A DNA stretch of 64,000 nt from contig NZ_CP018865.1 in the NCBI RefSeq assembly GCF_002849715.1, positions 1 to 64,000 of the forward strand, in the 5' to 3' direction. A program made the translations under genes and the position numbers. Under the pieces are notes generated by a model, which ran no database searches, was not told the origin of the DNA, and saw only the letters and a program-made list of their open reading frames with translations. Shown in pieces: positions 1 through 9,730 of this stretch (the first letter of the stretch is position 1; each line of letters starts with the position of its first letter). The stretch is from Arthrobacter crystallopoietes. Its GTDB lineage: Bacteria > Actinomycetota > Actinomycetes > Actinomycetales > Micrococcaceae.

Positions 1-19
1 ATTAGGGTGGGCACCGGGG

Positions 20-271
20 TCAAGATAATCGGCTTATGCCATACCCTGCCGGGTGAGCCGGCCCGAGGAAGAGGGAAAGGTTGGATTCCATGAGTACGAC
101 GAGAGCGCAAAAGAAGATTACGGCCACTACGGTCGACGAAGCAGAGCGCAGCGATGCCAGCTGTTCGTCCCAGGCATGATCGGCCAACCGCGCGGCGGTC
201 GAGAGCAACCGGGGCGTCGGCCAATTGGTAAAAGTCAGGCTTCCTTCCACAATAGGCAGCATGCTTAGCAA
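20..271 (-). pseudogene. MarR-family regulator, N-terminal remnant
   Basis: The minus-strand reading frame carries PRLLSTAARLADHAWDEQL, which parallels the N-terminal helix of the intact MarR gene at 1776-2246 (ARLLSTAARLTEYRFNEEL). After about 45 residues the similarity stops and the frame runs into hydrophobic nonsense, so the winged-helix DNA-binding domain is missing from this frame. I read it as a frameshifted or truncated paralogue of the neighbouring MarR gene. It is probably non-functional. Confidence 0.45.
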
Positions 272-552
272 ATGGGTTTCCCTGTGCGGAATCAGCGGAA
301 CAACGCGCTGATTTACCCCCAGCAGCTGGCAAAAGCCCTGCCGGCCGGCTGCTCTTACCCGTTGAAGTGGGTCGCGATGCTGCCGCCGCCGGAGAACTGT
401 TCGATCAGATGACCGGCATCTTATCCCGCGTAGGGATGAGTGAGCCGGCGGTTGACGCGTCGCGGACGGAGGCGAAGCGTTCGGAGGACGTCAACGGCTG
501 CAGGTTGCCGAAACATCCGCTACACCCCGCCGATATCGGGGACTGGAGGGCT

Positions 553-1566
553 TCATGAACGCCGCGGCGATGATGCAGGGTCCACGGTAACCGGGATCCG
601 GAGACCGGCTTCGGGTGCCTCGCCCTTCAGCCTTGCGAGCAGCAGGTCCACCGCCAGATGTTCTGTGGGGCCCGGGACGACGGTCGCCAGCGGGGAGTTC
701 CGTGTTCTGTCCAAGCTGCGGGTTCTCCACCGCGATGATTTCCAAATGCTCCGGCACGGCGATGCCCTTGAGCATCGCGGCACCCGAGACGCACCGTGCC
801 TCCAGATCGGCCGTTGCAAAGAATGCTGTGGGCGGGTCCGGCAGTGCGAGCCAGCTCCAGCGCCTCGTGGCAGGCCCTCCGCCAGGACCCGGCCGAGGCG
901 CGGACTAGTGTCTCGTCCAGCGTCGTGCCGGTCTGTTCCAGACCGGCACGGAAAAGGTCAAGCATGGTTCCGGGCTTCCCCGGGGAAGAGATTGCGTCAT
1001 GGATCACCGCGATCCGTTTGTGCCGGCCCGCCAGATACGCCGCGGCGTCGGCAATGCCCGGCGCGGGGATCCACTGACAGGACATCGAAGCCCTCCGGTT
1101 CCATGAACTGCGAAACGACGACCTGGGCCACCCCGCGCTTGGCGAGGTCCAGAATGGTGCGTTTCTCGTCCTCGGTTTTGGTACTGAACCCCAAAATGGC
1201 GCCGTCCGCCCCACCGGAAAGCATGAAATTCCGCCATGCCTCCTGACCCAGCAGGATGACCACCCGGTAGCCGTGCGCGGGCAGCATGCGGTTCGCGGTC
1301 TGCGCTAGCGCCCGGTCCCACGGCGCATCCATGTTCTCGATGGCCACCGCTACCGTGTCGGTCTTGCCGCGCCGCATCCCGCGCGCCGCAATGCTGGCCA
1401 CGTAGCCGAGCTCTTTGGCTGCGAGGAGAACTCGTTCCTTGGTAGGTTCGCTGATCCGGGTAGTCGAACCGCCGCTGCGCCCGGCCAGCACATATGACAC
1501 TGTCGCCGGCGATACACCGGCCATGTTCGCGACGTCGCGGATGGTCGGCTTCGATAGTCTTCCCAT
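553..1566 (-). pseudogene. LacI-family transcriptional regulator, multiply frameshifted
   Basis: The first 570 bases (1566 to about 997) encode a clean LacI N-terminus. The HTH is TIRDVANMAGVSPATVSYVL, followed by the hinge helix and the start of the sugar-binding core (IENMDAPWDRALAQTANRML). Near 1060 the homology moves to another frame (AYLAGRHKRIAVIHD). It shifts again around 780 (MLKGIAVPEHLEIIAVENP) and returns near 690 (PTEHLAVDLLLARLKGE), a normal LacI C-terminal signature. At least three frame changes are needed to restore about 335 residues, so this is a decayed gene. A peptide of about 190 residues with an intact HTH could still be made. Confidence 0.75.
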
Positions 1567-1775
1567 GGGTAGTCTGCTTTCTCTTTTTCAGGTAATAGGC
1601 CCGGATCGCGTGACGGGCGCGGACTCGATGATGGTCAGCCGCGGGCGTCCCCGCCAGCGGTTCCCCCCGAATACGACATCATGTTCAACGCGTTGATGCC
1701 GACCGCGTGATCCCGAAATGACTGGACGCAATGATTCTGATGCTGGTGGACGGAATAGCGGTATCATCTTTTCCG

Positions 1776-2246
1776 CTATGGGTTGGCTGCTGTTCCACGG
1801 CCGGCCGCTGGAGCTTTCTGTCCGGGCCAGCGTTTGACGCTGAGGCTGTCGATCAGTTCCAGGAGCGAGATTCTCAGCCTGTGCTGATCGGGCAAAATCT
1901 CGTTTGTGAGGCGGTTTTCAGCTTCTCTGGCTTTGTGCAGCAGCCGGGCACCGCCAGGGCTGAGGAGAACATCCATGACCCGCCGGTCGTTGGCGCGCGG
2001 ATTTCTTAGGAGTAGACCGTTGGATTCCATCCGCCGCAGGGTCGCTCCTAGTGTCTGGGGCTGAATGCGTAGATTCCGGGCCAGGTCATTCTGGCTCGCC
2101 GGACCGAAGCGGTACAGTTCAGCCAGCACCGTCAGCACAGTATGGGAGAGCCCGAGATCATTGAGTTCTTCATTGAATCTGTATTCGGTCAGGCGCGCCG
2201 CGGTCGATAACAGTCTCGCGGTGGACTGGTTGTGGAGGTCAGCCAC
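1776..2246 (-). CDS. MarR-family transcriptional regulator
   Basis: A 156-residue protein of normal MarR length. Helix 1 is followed by a winged helix-turn-helix at about 35-95 (ASQNDLARNLRIQPQTLGAT, then the wing with NPRANDRRVMDVLLS, where the conserved DxR motif is visible), and then the long C-terminal dimerisation helix. It begins with ATG at 2246. The neighbours are decayed, so no target can be assigned. A remnant of a close paralogue sits at 20-271. The last 15 residues (GQKAPAAGRGTAANP) look like a non-homologous tail. Confidence 0.8.
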   Translation of the reverse strand: MADLHNQSTARLLSTAARLTEYRFNEELNDLGLSHTVLTVLAELYRFGPASQNDLARNLRIQPQTLGATLRRMESNGLLLRNPRANDRRVMDVLLSPGGARLLHKAREAENRLTNEILPDQHRLRISLLELIDSLSVKRWPGQKAPAAGRGTAANP

Positions 2247-2669
2247 GATATAGTTCCACAGAACTCAGGCAGTACGCCGCGGCACTGGCCTTCGAACCCG
2301 CGGCAGGCATGCGGTTACCGTACCGCCGGCCGGCACATGGCCTCCGCGGTGTAGTGTTCCCGCGGTTGCTCAACCTGCTGTTGCGGCTGCCGTCGGCAGG
2401 CGGCCACACCCGACCCACTATGCGGGGCATGGCCTTTCCAGCAGGCACGCCGAGCAGGGTCGCTATAGTGATCTCGTTGACGCAGATCACGGCGGGGGCA
2501 ATGGCTTTCGTGACCGGATGCGGGCCGCTGCCGGCAGGTATTGCGCGCCCGGAAGAACCTTCTGTCTGCCCGGTTGCCGGGGCGTGCTTCCTCGAACCCG
2601 CATGATCGCCTGCGGGCAGTTTCATGTCGATGCCCAAAGTCCGGAATGATTGCCCGGCCCACTGCCCCT
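2247..2669. other. No recognisable gene
   Basis: About 420 bases between the MarR start and the end of the next minus-strand gene. Overlapping open frames exist on both strands, but none has a convincing start, family motif or codon pattern. Probably degenerate coding DNA. Confidence 0.5.
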
Positions 2670-3080
2670 TCAGCAAAAAAAGCATGCGCCATGTCCCCTC
2701 GCAGTATGTGCGTTCGAGACGGCATCAGGCTGCTGAGTTTCCGAGGGTTCAATCAGCAAATCGGTAGCGCCCGTGACAGAGCATACGGTTAAAGGGGTTG
2801 ATGTATCCGTGCCGGCAGGATCTTCCTTCATTCCCGGCAAAACCCCGTCCTGGTGCGGCCGTTCGGTGTGCCTGGTTTCCCAGGTCTCGCCATAGGGAAC
2901 GTTCTCCGAGAGCTCGAGGGTGAAAAGCCCGGGTCCCCAGCGGGTTGCCAGAATTCCGGCAGTCCCCCGTTCCCGGGCGAGGACCATCAGGTCTTGCTCT
3001 GCCTTCTCAAGCTGCTCGAAAACTTCACCGGCGGAAGCCGTAATGAGGTAACGGCAACGACAATATGAATCGGCAGGCAA
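2670..3080 (-). CDS. Small conserved-looking hypothetical protein
   Basis: I chose the TTG at 3080 because AGGAGG stands six bases upstream; the longer ATG frame has no such site. The 136-residue product has an amphipathic helix (EVFEQLEKAEQDLMVLARE), then GTAGILATRWGPGLFTLEL and ENVPYGETWE. It resembles small soluble proteins of unknown function that I associate with Arthrobacter-type genomes, but I cannot name a family. The C-terminal 50 residues look random, so the 3' end may be eroded. Confidence 0.45.
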   Translation of the reverse strand: MPADSYCRCRYLITASAGEVFEQLEKAEQDLMVLARERGTAGILATRWGPGLFTLELSENVPYGETWETRHTERPHQDGVLPGMKEDPAGTDTSTPLTVCSVTGATDLLIEPSETQQPDAVSNAHTARGHGACFFC

Positions 3081-3210
3081 TGCTTTCCTCCTTTGGCGTC
3101 GCGGAACGTTCATAACGGCGGCGGCTGAGATCGGATGCGGACTTCAGCCGCTGTCCTTTCGGGTTCTGGCGTAAGGCATCACGTACAGATACGGATGCCG
3201 GATCGGCGGT

Positions 3211-3344
3211 CTAATGCAAGGCTGCGTACGCGACGGCGCACAGTGTGGCAGCAGCAAGGACGGCAACTATCCCGTTGCGACAGCCCTCTGTTTCCGGAGC
3301 TCCATACGGCGCCACCTGCGGCGCCAGCGTCGAACATATTTCAT
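3211..3344 (-). pseudogene. Small single-TM basic protein, frameshifted paralogue of the gene at 6563
   Basis: ATG at 3344 opens an Arg-rich stretch (MKYVRRWRRRWRRMELRKQR) that stops at 3267. One base out of frame it continues as GIVAVLAAATLCAVAYAALH and stops at 3211. Joined, it matches the plan of the intact 47-residue protein at 6563-6706: a basic N-terminus, one membrane helix, and a VAYA/IAYA end. The sequence AGTTGGGGAACTGAAA directly before the ATG is identical in both. A single indel near 3270 separates the two halves. Confidence 0.55.
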
Positions 3345-4646
3345 TTCAGTTCCCCAACTATTTATTCGGATGGCCGACATTCTCCACGTTCAGGTAATGT
3401 CTCCGTGCCTGTCCTGCCGGTCACCGCCCGGCCCGTGGACGCAAAGTGTGGGCCGGCAGGAGCGCCGGCCGGCCACTGACCCGATTTCGGGGACCAGGAT
3501 GTGACCGGGGTCGCGCTCCTGCCGCATCGCTCAGGGGCACGGCAAGCAGACCGAGCGATGCCGGGCATGCCGGCCACCGCTGGGCCGGCAGATCAACCCG
3601 CCACTATGGAATGTAGTGCTTGTCAACCCCCAAGCAGTAACAGGCACGCTTAAGTCATCAATCCTTTAACCGTGGTACTTCATAATCGCGATGGGGCGCG
3701 TGTTCACACATCCGGCATCCCGCGCTCCTGCCAGAGCGGCGATTCCATAGACCGGCGGATAAAACACGCCACTATTCCGCCCCTGAACGGCCCGGACCTG
3801 TCGAGGAGGGCAGGCCTGCGACAGGGACACTGCCCTGCCCTAAAGGCCCCTACTGCTCTCCCGCTTGCTTGTAATATTCAGTCAAACTCACAAGCCAGCT
3901 TCCGATCCTTTTCAGCATTGGGCTGAAGCCCGACGAGGATTCCTCGCCCGATCCGGACGGCGGGGCTCACCCCGTAGATAAAACCGATTCCTGAAGGAGA
4001 TGCGCTCCGCCGAAACCGCCCGCCGGTTATTCAGGCACCGACGGCCGCTCGGGAACTGCCGGATCGAAACTGTTCCCGACTTATGCCGCCGCCTGGATGC
4101 CGGCGTGACCGGTGACCGGCGATGCCGTAAGCAACGAGCGGGAAACCACCTCTCCAGCGACCGCGGACATACTCCATAAAACGCGGCTGGTACAGCGTGT
4201 TCACCCCGGGAAGGTTGGGTACCCGCGTGGCCAGCGGCTGACGCACCCCGCTGCAGCGCGGTGCACCGGACGTGCGGCGGCGGGACGGAGTGGTACGGTC
4301 CGTGCCGAAAACCACCAGCCGGTGCCCGCAGAAGTCAAGGTTCCCCGAAACGCCGGCCAACAGGTGGTTTTGCTGCCGGCGGTTCATCAGCACAAGACCG
4401 CCGTCCCTGTCCAGGTCGGCCGGACCGACGCCCGCCCTGTTCACCAGGGTGTCCAAGGTTCGTCGACGAAGCCCGGCTGCGTCCCAGGGCGGAAACGAAG
4501 CGGTTCCGGCCGACCGTGCCAGCGGGGCAGGCTGCCACCGGTCGGAGCCGGAACCAAAATGGAGTCTATGGCAAAGCCAGGCACCACCCCGCCCCGCAGT
4601 TCCTGCCGAAACCGTGGACCGGCAGTGATGGCTGCCCGCTCCGGGG
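3345..4646. other. Degenerate region without a supported gene
   Basis: About 1.3 kb of G+C-rich DNA with many overlapping frames on both strands. None shows a ribosome binding site plus a recognisable domain. A minus-strand frame at 4031-4456 was considered and not accepted. I see no repeats or RNA signatures here. Confidence 0.5.
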
Positions 4647-5099
4647 CTAGGGGTTCATCCTGCTGCTGCCCATCACAAGCAGCGATATGGTGCCCGCGAG
4701 GATAAACAAAATGACCGTCACTACCGGTTGAATTGAAGACCCGGGTTCGATCTCCGGTATCCCGGACGGGGAGGAATCCTGCTTGTTTCCTGCTCCGCCT
4801 TGCACTGCATCCTCCGCAGGGTCCAGGGCATCGGTCGGCGGGTGCTGTGCCGGCGTAAGCGCAGGCGTGGATTCACCGGCGTTCCGGGCAGCACCGGAAT
4901 GGGTTTGCGTGTCGGTGAGGGGCACTGCTGGCTCGGCACCCAGCAGTGCCCCTGTTGCAGCAATGGCAATGACGGCGGTAAAGGCTGCCATCCATCTGAG
5001 AGGGGCCAGGCTGAACAGTTGCCCCCCTTTCGGATCTTTGCGGTGCCTGGGTTTACGGGCCAGCGAGGGTGCCGCGCCAGCACTCCCGGTTCCTCCCAT
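4647..5099 (-). CDS. Putative bitopic or two-TM membrane protein, function unknown
   Basis: The start was placed at ATG 5099, preceded by GGGAGAGGACC, rather than the upstream ATG at 5174. The 150-residue product has a basic N-terminus (ARKPRHRKDPKGG), a membrane helix at about 30-50 (WMAAFTAVIAIAATGALLGA), and a long Pro/Ala/Thr-rich low-complexity linker. A second helix lies near the C-terminus (VVTVILFILAGTISLLVMG). I do not recognise a family. The layout suggests a small envelope protein with an exposed disordered loop. Confidence 0.5.
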   Translation of the reverse strand: MGGTGSAGAAPSLARKPRHRKDPKGGQLFSLAPLRWMAAFTAVIAIAATGALLGAEPAVPLTDTQTHSGAARNAGESTPALTPAQHPPTDALDPAEDAVQGGAGNKQDSSPSGIPEIEPGSSIQPVVTVILFILAGTISLLVMGSSRMNP

Positions 5100-5857
5100 A
5101 GTTCGGTCCTCTCCCAAATCTGTACCAATACAGCCGGCTTCATGTTGTATTCCTGTGCGCTGGCCGGACACCATGCGGAAATGCCATCAACCCGGCACGT
5201 GCTGCCAGGGTCTGAATCCGTTTCTTTCCGGGTAACAGGCCAGAGCTGTTCCGGCTCCTCCGGCGTGACCTATCCCCCGCGGACAATGCCGACAAACCCC
5301 ACCGCATCCTGTCCCCGAACCGCGCGGGTCTTTCAAGGCAGGCTACCCCGTTGCCCGGACGGCTGTTCGTTCCTGCCACCCCGTCCGCGGAAGCTACACC
5401 GTCCGTTCCTGTCCGGTTCCTGTCCCTCCGGCGGTTCTCCCGGGTTGACAGCAGCCTTATAAACAGACGCTAATGAGTCATTTCGGTGTCACAAGAAGTG
5501 CACCGGCTTCGAGGTACCACACGGCGAATGTAACTCTTATTGCGCCACCCCGGCTCGTGCCGGCGGGCCATCGCTGGACCAGACCCGACATACGGGAGCG
5601 GATCTGGATACCGGCAATCCGCTCGCCACCGTACTTGCAGCCGCCTGAGGTGTTTCGATGCCAGACCGGCGTACTGCCCTCCACGGCATCGGCCACCGAA
5701 AATACACAAGATGGATCATCCAGAAATTGGAGAAGACATGCACAGGGAAAGTTCTGTTCCACCGCCAGCGGAGACCACTCGTTTCCCGGCGCTGGCTGAC
5801 CCCCGCCGGACCGGCGGCCCTGCCGGGCCGGCTGCGCTGCAAGAGGAGATTCACGTC
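5100..5857. other. No supported gene
   Basis: About 750 bases upstream of the next small gene. Competing frames on both strands have neither recognised motifs nor good ribosome binding sites. The region probably contains the promoter of the small gene at 5858 and otherwise decayed sequence. Confidence 0.4.
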
Positions 5858-6175
5858 ATGATTGGAACGCTGACGGCAGCGGTCCAGCGCTACGCACTGC
5901 AGCAGGCCGGCATTAGCAAAACCCCGAAGCAGGTGGCTGAGAACCTGGTCTCGCTGTCCTTCATGCAGACCGCCCTTGAAGATGTTGCAGCGACCATCAC
6001 CGGCATGGGCCTGGCCATGGAGACGAACGATAATCCCGGCGCTACTGCCTTTTCCCCACGATGCCCGGCCGAAGTCCCTGATGGCCTCTGCGAAGATTCA
6101 GCACACTCCCGCCGGGCAGCCGCTCATGATCACGTATTGATAACTTCACCCCATGAATATTCACATCAGGGTTGA
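5858..6175 (+). CDS. Hypothetical small helical protein
   Basis: ATG 5858 follows GAGGAG by ten bases, which favours it over upstream in-frame ATGs. The 105-residue product begins with a helical segment (TLTAAVQRYALQQAGISKT, then PKQVAENLVSLSFMQTALED and a Met/Gly-rich end, TITGMGLAME). After residue 55 the sequence loses coherent character, suggesting an eroded 3' end. No known family is recognised. Confidence 0.4.
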   Translation: MIGTLTAAVQRYALQQAGISKTPKQVAENLVSLSFMQTALEDVAATITGMGLAMETNDNPGATAFSPRCPAEVPDGLCEDSAHSRRAAAHDHVLITSPHEYSHQG

Positions 6176-6562
6176 CAGTTAGTAGGATCCAGTAGTCGGC
6201 CCCGCTTCCTCCCGTCAACAGGAAGCGGCTGCGGCCCCGGCGCGCATGCCCCCTTTGCACACCGTCATCCACTGGTGTGAACACGCGCCGGTCCGGACCT
6301 GGTTATTGCAACGGGAACGGAAACCGCCGGGTGCGTGACCAGGCAAAGCTTTCCCCAAAGCCCGCCGGCACGCGCCCGGCACTCTGACCGGCCTGCCGGC
6401 CTGCTCCGTCACCCGGGCAGATGAACAGGCCCGGACAGACCCAATCCGCGGTCAGGACGGCGGCTATACCACAACCGGGTCCACCGTCCGGTGGACCTCC
6501 AAGCAGGGACGGCCGGCAATTCGGCGCTTCCCGGGACACGAAACACAGTTGGGGAACTGAAA
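6176..6562. other. No supported gene
   Basis: About 390 bases holding the upstream region of the small membrane gene at 6563. Its last 16 bases before the start (AGTTGGGGAACTGAAA) are shared with the leader of the paralogue at 3344. Nothing else is recognised. Confidence 0.4.
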
Positions 6563-6706
6563 ATGACCAAGGCACGCCACGTATACCGCAGACAACGGCT
6601 TCGGCCCCGTTTTAACCGGCGGAAACAACGGACAGCAGGCAACATTGCCGTCACCGTTCTGGGTGTTCTGGCAATCGGAGCCATCGCCTATGCCCGGCTC
6701 GCATAA
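6563..6706 (+). CDS. Small basic single-TM protein
   Basis: 47 residues: MTKARHVYRRQRLRPRFNRR followed by KQRTAGNIAVTVLGVLAIGA and a short IAYARLA end. The first half is strongly basic and the second half is one membrane helix, giving an N-in topology by the positive-inside rule. The leader GGGGAACTGAAA and the protein plan are shared with the broken gene at 3211-3344, which supports selection on a real small gene. Function is unknown. Confidence 0.5.
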   Translation: MTKARHVYRRQRLRPRFNRRKQRTAGNIAVTVLGVLAIGAIAYARLA

Positions 6707-6844
6707 AACCTTCCACTGTTCCGGTATGAGGGGCCCACCGCAGCGGCTGCGGGCCACGGACGGACGCGGGCTCTGGCAGCCCGGAAAATGGTCGAGACGT
6801 CACGGAAACCTTGTACCAGCTCTGTGCCCACGAGGGGAGCCGGC

Positions 6845-7024
6845 ATGTTTATGCTGATGATTGCAGGGCTTATTCTCGTTATGGCCGGAGCAACCTTCGC
6901 GGTTCGGCATCCTCGTGCAGCCAGGGAATCATTTTCCCAAACCCGCAAGCTCCATCTCGCGGGTTTGGTTACCGGGGCCGTTTTGATCGCCCTCTATTCG
7001 GCTTCTGTCTCTACAAATCTATAA
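6845..7024 (+). CDS. Small two-TM membrane protein
   Basis: I placed the start at ATG 6845, preceded by GAGGGGAGCC, instead of the upstream in-frame ATG at 6788. The 59-residue product has two hydrophobic helices (MLMIAGLILVMAGATFAV and LAGLVTGAVLIALYSASV). They are separated by a short polar loop with RHPRAARESFSQTRK. No family was recognised. It lies 140 bases after another small membrane gene on the same strand, so they may be co-transcribed. Confidence 0.5.
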   Translation: MFMLMIAGLILVMAGATFAVRHPRAARESFSQTRKLHLAGLVTGAVLIALYSASVSTNL

Positions 7025-7492
7025 TGACAAGCACAACGGGCCCGGGAATGACCGCCTATCCAACCGGATTAAGATCCTGAGCTGGAAGCGTCCGGGAATG
7101 ACTTGTGGAGTTCCGAACGCCCCCAGTACTCGCGTCAGTGCTGGCTGCGCTGGCCAGGTCGCCGATCGGGCCGCTACAGCGATGAGTATGGCGAATAACG
7201 TCCACCGGCTCACCCCGACGTAAAACTCTGGCTGTTGAGACTGATACTGCCGACCGAAGAAGACAGGTCCTTTCCGATGAGTGTCCTGACGAACCCACCT
7301 GCCAAGGCATAGTGGATAAAGGCACAATCACGGGCTCCAGCGCTGACTCTGCTATGCAATGCCGATAACAGCCGGATTCGGCCGATCGCAAGAACTCTAC
7401 GACCTCGCTGATCGCTACCGCGGCGATCCTCTGAAGCATGAAGTTCGTCCTTGGCAAGGGGATTAGATGGGCGTGCCCGATAGGCTTGCTGT
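7025..7492. other. No supported gene
   Basis: About 470 bases before the next membrane-protein gene. Minus-strand frames spanning it overlap the downstream gene and look like shadows. No repeat or RNA motif was seen. Confidence 0.4.
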
Positions 7493-8341
7493 ATGGATAC
7501 AGGCCAGTCCAGCCTCCAGGCAGTCGTGCAACGACGTGGAACGGCGCTTGTCGTCGCGTCCCTTGGCAGTGCAGTGCTCGGCCTGCTGGCTTCTTGGCCG
7601 TACAAGGAGGAAACCGGGAACTGGGTCCTGCAGGCCCAGGGGCAAGACCTCGGCAACCTTGTGGCGGTCGTTGCTCTCATCGTGGGGGCGGTCAGGATGC
7701 GCGCCGGTTCCCTTAAAGCGGTGCAGCTCTGGGCCGGCACGTTGTTCTATGTGTTGCATGCCTACATCGTGTATTCCTTTGCCGTGCACTTCGGCCGCCT
7801 GTTCCTCGTGTACGTTGCAATTCTCGGGCTTGTCTTCTACACCCTGATCGCTGCGCTCCCTACCCGCGCACGTCCGGCGGCATATCCACGCGGCGCAGTC
7901 CGGGTGTTCGCCGCGTGGGTCCTGATCGGCACCGGCGCGCTCTTCGCCCTGCTGTGGTTGAGCGAACCGATTCCAGCCACCGTTTCCGGGCAGGCCCCAC
8001 CGAGCCAGCAAGCAGCTGGGCTGATCGTGAACCCCATCCACGTCATCGACCTGTCCGTGGTCCTGCCAGGCATGATCACCATCGGGATTCTCGCCCTGCG
8101 CGGGAACCGGACGGGGTTGTTCCTGACCGTACCGGCACTGGTCTTCTGCGTGCTGATGGGATCAAGCATCATCGCCGCGATGCTGCTGATCGTCATGAGC
8201 GGGGATACGAGCGGATTGGCCCCGATGGTGATGGTTTCCGTGGTTGTCGACACCAGCCTCGCAGCAGCCCTCGCCTACGTGCGCCGGCTTACCGGGCCCC
8301 TCAATCACCCGCACGCCTCAATACATAGGATAGGCGGCTAA
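7493..8341 (+). CDS. Polytopic membrane protein of unknown function
   Basis: 282 residues with about eight hydrophobic segments, for example GTALVVASLGSAVLGLLAS, LGNLVAVVALIVGAVRM, LFLVYVAILGLVFYTLIAAL and MVMVSVVVDTSLAAALAYV. No catalytic or transport motif was recognised, so it is called only as an integral membrane protein. The ATG at 7493 lacks a strong Shine-Dalgarno sequence; GTG codons a few residues in are alternatives. It is the largest intact gene in the eroded left part of the window. Confidence 0.65.
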   Translation: MDTGQSSLQAVVQRRGTALVVASLGSAVLGLLASWPYKEETGNWVLQAQGQDLGNLVAVVALIVGAVRMRAGSLKAVQLWAGTLFYVLHAYIVYSFAVHFGRLFLVYVAILGLVFYTLIAALPTRARPAAYPRGAVRVFAAWVLIGTGALFALLWLSEPIPATVSGQAPPSQQAAGLIVNPIHVIDLSVVLPGMITIGILALRGNRTGLFLTVPALVFCVLMGSSIIAAMLLIVMSGDTSGLAPMVMVSVVVDTSLAAALAYVRRLTGPLNHPHASIHRIGG

Positions 8342-8690
8342 GAGGGACAACCAACTTCTTGGAGGGTGCGGAAGGGCGCACTCCACTTCGGGAAACCCGT
8401 CTCCGGCATCTGCCCGAAAGCCGCCGTTCAGCGGTCCCGGCTGCACCGGGATTGGCTCAAAAATGCCTCAAGACGAGTGCTTCGCCCTGCCCGCCGGCCA
8501 GCCCGGCCATAGTGTCGAGATCCGGTGCCGTTCTGCCACTCCACCGGACCTCGCATCAGGGCGGCGCCGATCCGGATAGCCTCGCCCAGGTTTCCCGCCG
8601 CCCGGATACCCCGCTGTCCGACCCCAACGTGCCGGCCAGATAAGACAGAACCAGCCGGTGGCTGCCCTCGGACGTCTGTCGGGGCCTTTG
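8342..8690. other. No supported gene
   Basis: Convergent intergenic space between the membrane protein and the DUF2188 gene. Short overlapping frames only; no clear terminator hairpin was identified. Confidence 0.4.
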
Positions 8691-8915
8691 CTAGCCGGGA
8701 ATGTTCCGCGGGTCCCTGCCGTAACTGTTGCGCTCACCGATCTGCCCGTTCTGGTTCTTGATGATGTGCTCAACCTGTTCGATCCGGGCTGCGTCACGCC
8801 CGAGCTCAACGGCGGCTTCCTTTGTTTTAGCGACGGCGAAAGGTTCGTCCTCGCCCTGCCGGCGGTTCTTCCACTCATCGTCTTCCCAGTACGTCTCGAT
8901 CGCGGGGTTGGTCAC
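8691..8915 (-). CDS. DUF2188-family small protein
   Basis: 74 residues ending in the family hallmark: an Ala/Glu-rich helix (KTKEAAVELGRDAARIEQVE), then HIIKNQNGQIGERNSYGRDP with the conserved IxERNSYGxDP motif. DUF2188 proteins are short soluble proteins without an assigned function. The N-terminal 25 residues (YWEDDEWKNRRQGEDEP) are more acidic than usual for the family. The start at 8915 is an ATG with a GGAGG-like sequence nearby. Confidence 0.75.
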   Translation of the reverse strand: MTNPAIETYWEDDEWKNRRQGEDEPFAVAKTKEAAVELGRDAARIEQVEHIIKNQNGQIGERNSYGRDPRNIPG

Positions 8916-9101
8916 CGTGTCCTCCTTCGGGTCAAAAATGCTGGCACTGCCACGTTACCCAGATCGCCTGTCATTGTGATGAAAGCCGGCAGGATGGGCT
9001 CCGGCAGGCCCGAATGACGAAATGCCGCCGGTCCCCGTCATGTCCTGCCCGATTGATTTCCGTGGCAAAGCCGCATACGACCGGTCGCTCACATGACCTG
9101 A

Positions 9102-9197
9102 TGTTTATGTAGCTTCGTCGAAGCGCTGATGGAAGACCGGTTCAAGGAAGTCCGCGCCGCTGTCCAGGCGATGACCGACGAGTCCTTCGCTGGATGA
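9102..9197 (+). pseudogene. C-terminal fragment of a gene coupled to the RES-like gene
   Basis: After an in-frame stop at 9099, the frame reads FVEALMEDRFKEVRAAVQAM, then TDESFAG and a stop. That stop overlaps the start of the next gene as ATGA. This tight coupling is typical of an antitoxin upstream of a toxin-like gene, but only the last 25 or so residues remain. The upstream part is not recognisable. Confidence 0.25.
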
Positions 9198-9730
9198 GGC
9201 GCATCTGCCGCAATACCGGTCTCGGGCTCGTTGCCGGTCCGGTCTCCGGGATACGCATCGCCAATCCTGCCTACGGCCCGACCGCTCCCCCGGAGCGGGC
9301 CGACGGCAACCGCGCACACTGGAGCCGCTGGGACACCCCGGGCCGGACCCTTTACATTGCTTCAAACCGGGAAACGGCATTCCGGGAGTGTCTGGCCTGG
9401 GCACGAATGACCAGCGAGCACCAAGGGCACATCGGGAAGCTGACCGCATTATTCGGCGAGACACCCGAGCAGATCATGCGTGACATCGACGGGGACTGGC
9501 AGTGACTGAGGCACATGCAGCCGGGCCGCCTACCCGCTACATGGCGCGACGGGCACCTGGTCTACCCAATCCGGATAGCGGAAGCTTCGGGCTGGTGGAT
9601 CGATGCCCATGCCCAAGAGACGCTCGATGCCTTGTCAATCTCCGTCGGCTCGCAGCTCGCGTCCCTCACCGGGCGGCACGTCGGCTACGCCGGTATTTGT
9701 TGTCGCCCTGCCCAAGGAGTCTGCGCTTGA
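9194..9730 (+). pseudogene. RES-like domain protein interrupted by an in-frame TGA
   Basis: ATG 9194 opens a frame with RWDTPGRTLYIASNRETAFR, which resembles the region of RES-type proteins that follows the GNRFD motif. It stops at TGA 9503-9505 after RDIDGDWQ. The same frame continues uninterrupted as LRHMQPGRLPATWRDGHLVY and ISVGSQLASLTGRHVGYAG to 9730. No frameshift is needed, so a nonsense mutation (for example CGA to TGA) explains the break. The RES assignment is tentative. RES proteins are often NAD-degrading toxins paired with an upstream antitoxin. Confidence 0.4.

Noticed and set aside
4031..4456. 141-residue minus-strand open frame
   Set aside because: No ribosome binding site, no recognised motif, and equally long frames on the other strand; typical of spurious frames in G+C-rich decayed DNA.
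7361..7400. Sixth dif-like candidate (CCGATAACAGCCGGATTCGG)
   Set aside because: Shares only CCGATAAC; the central hexamer and right arm do not match the other five copies.
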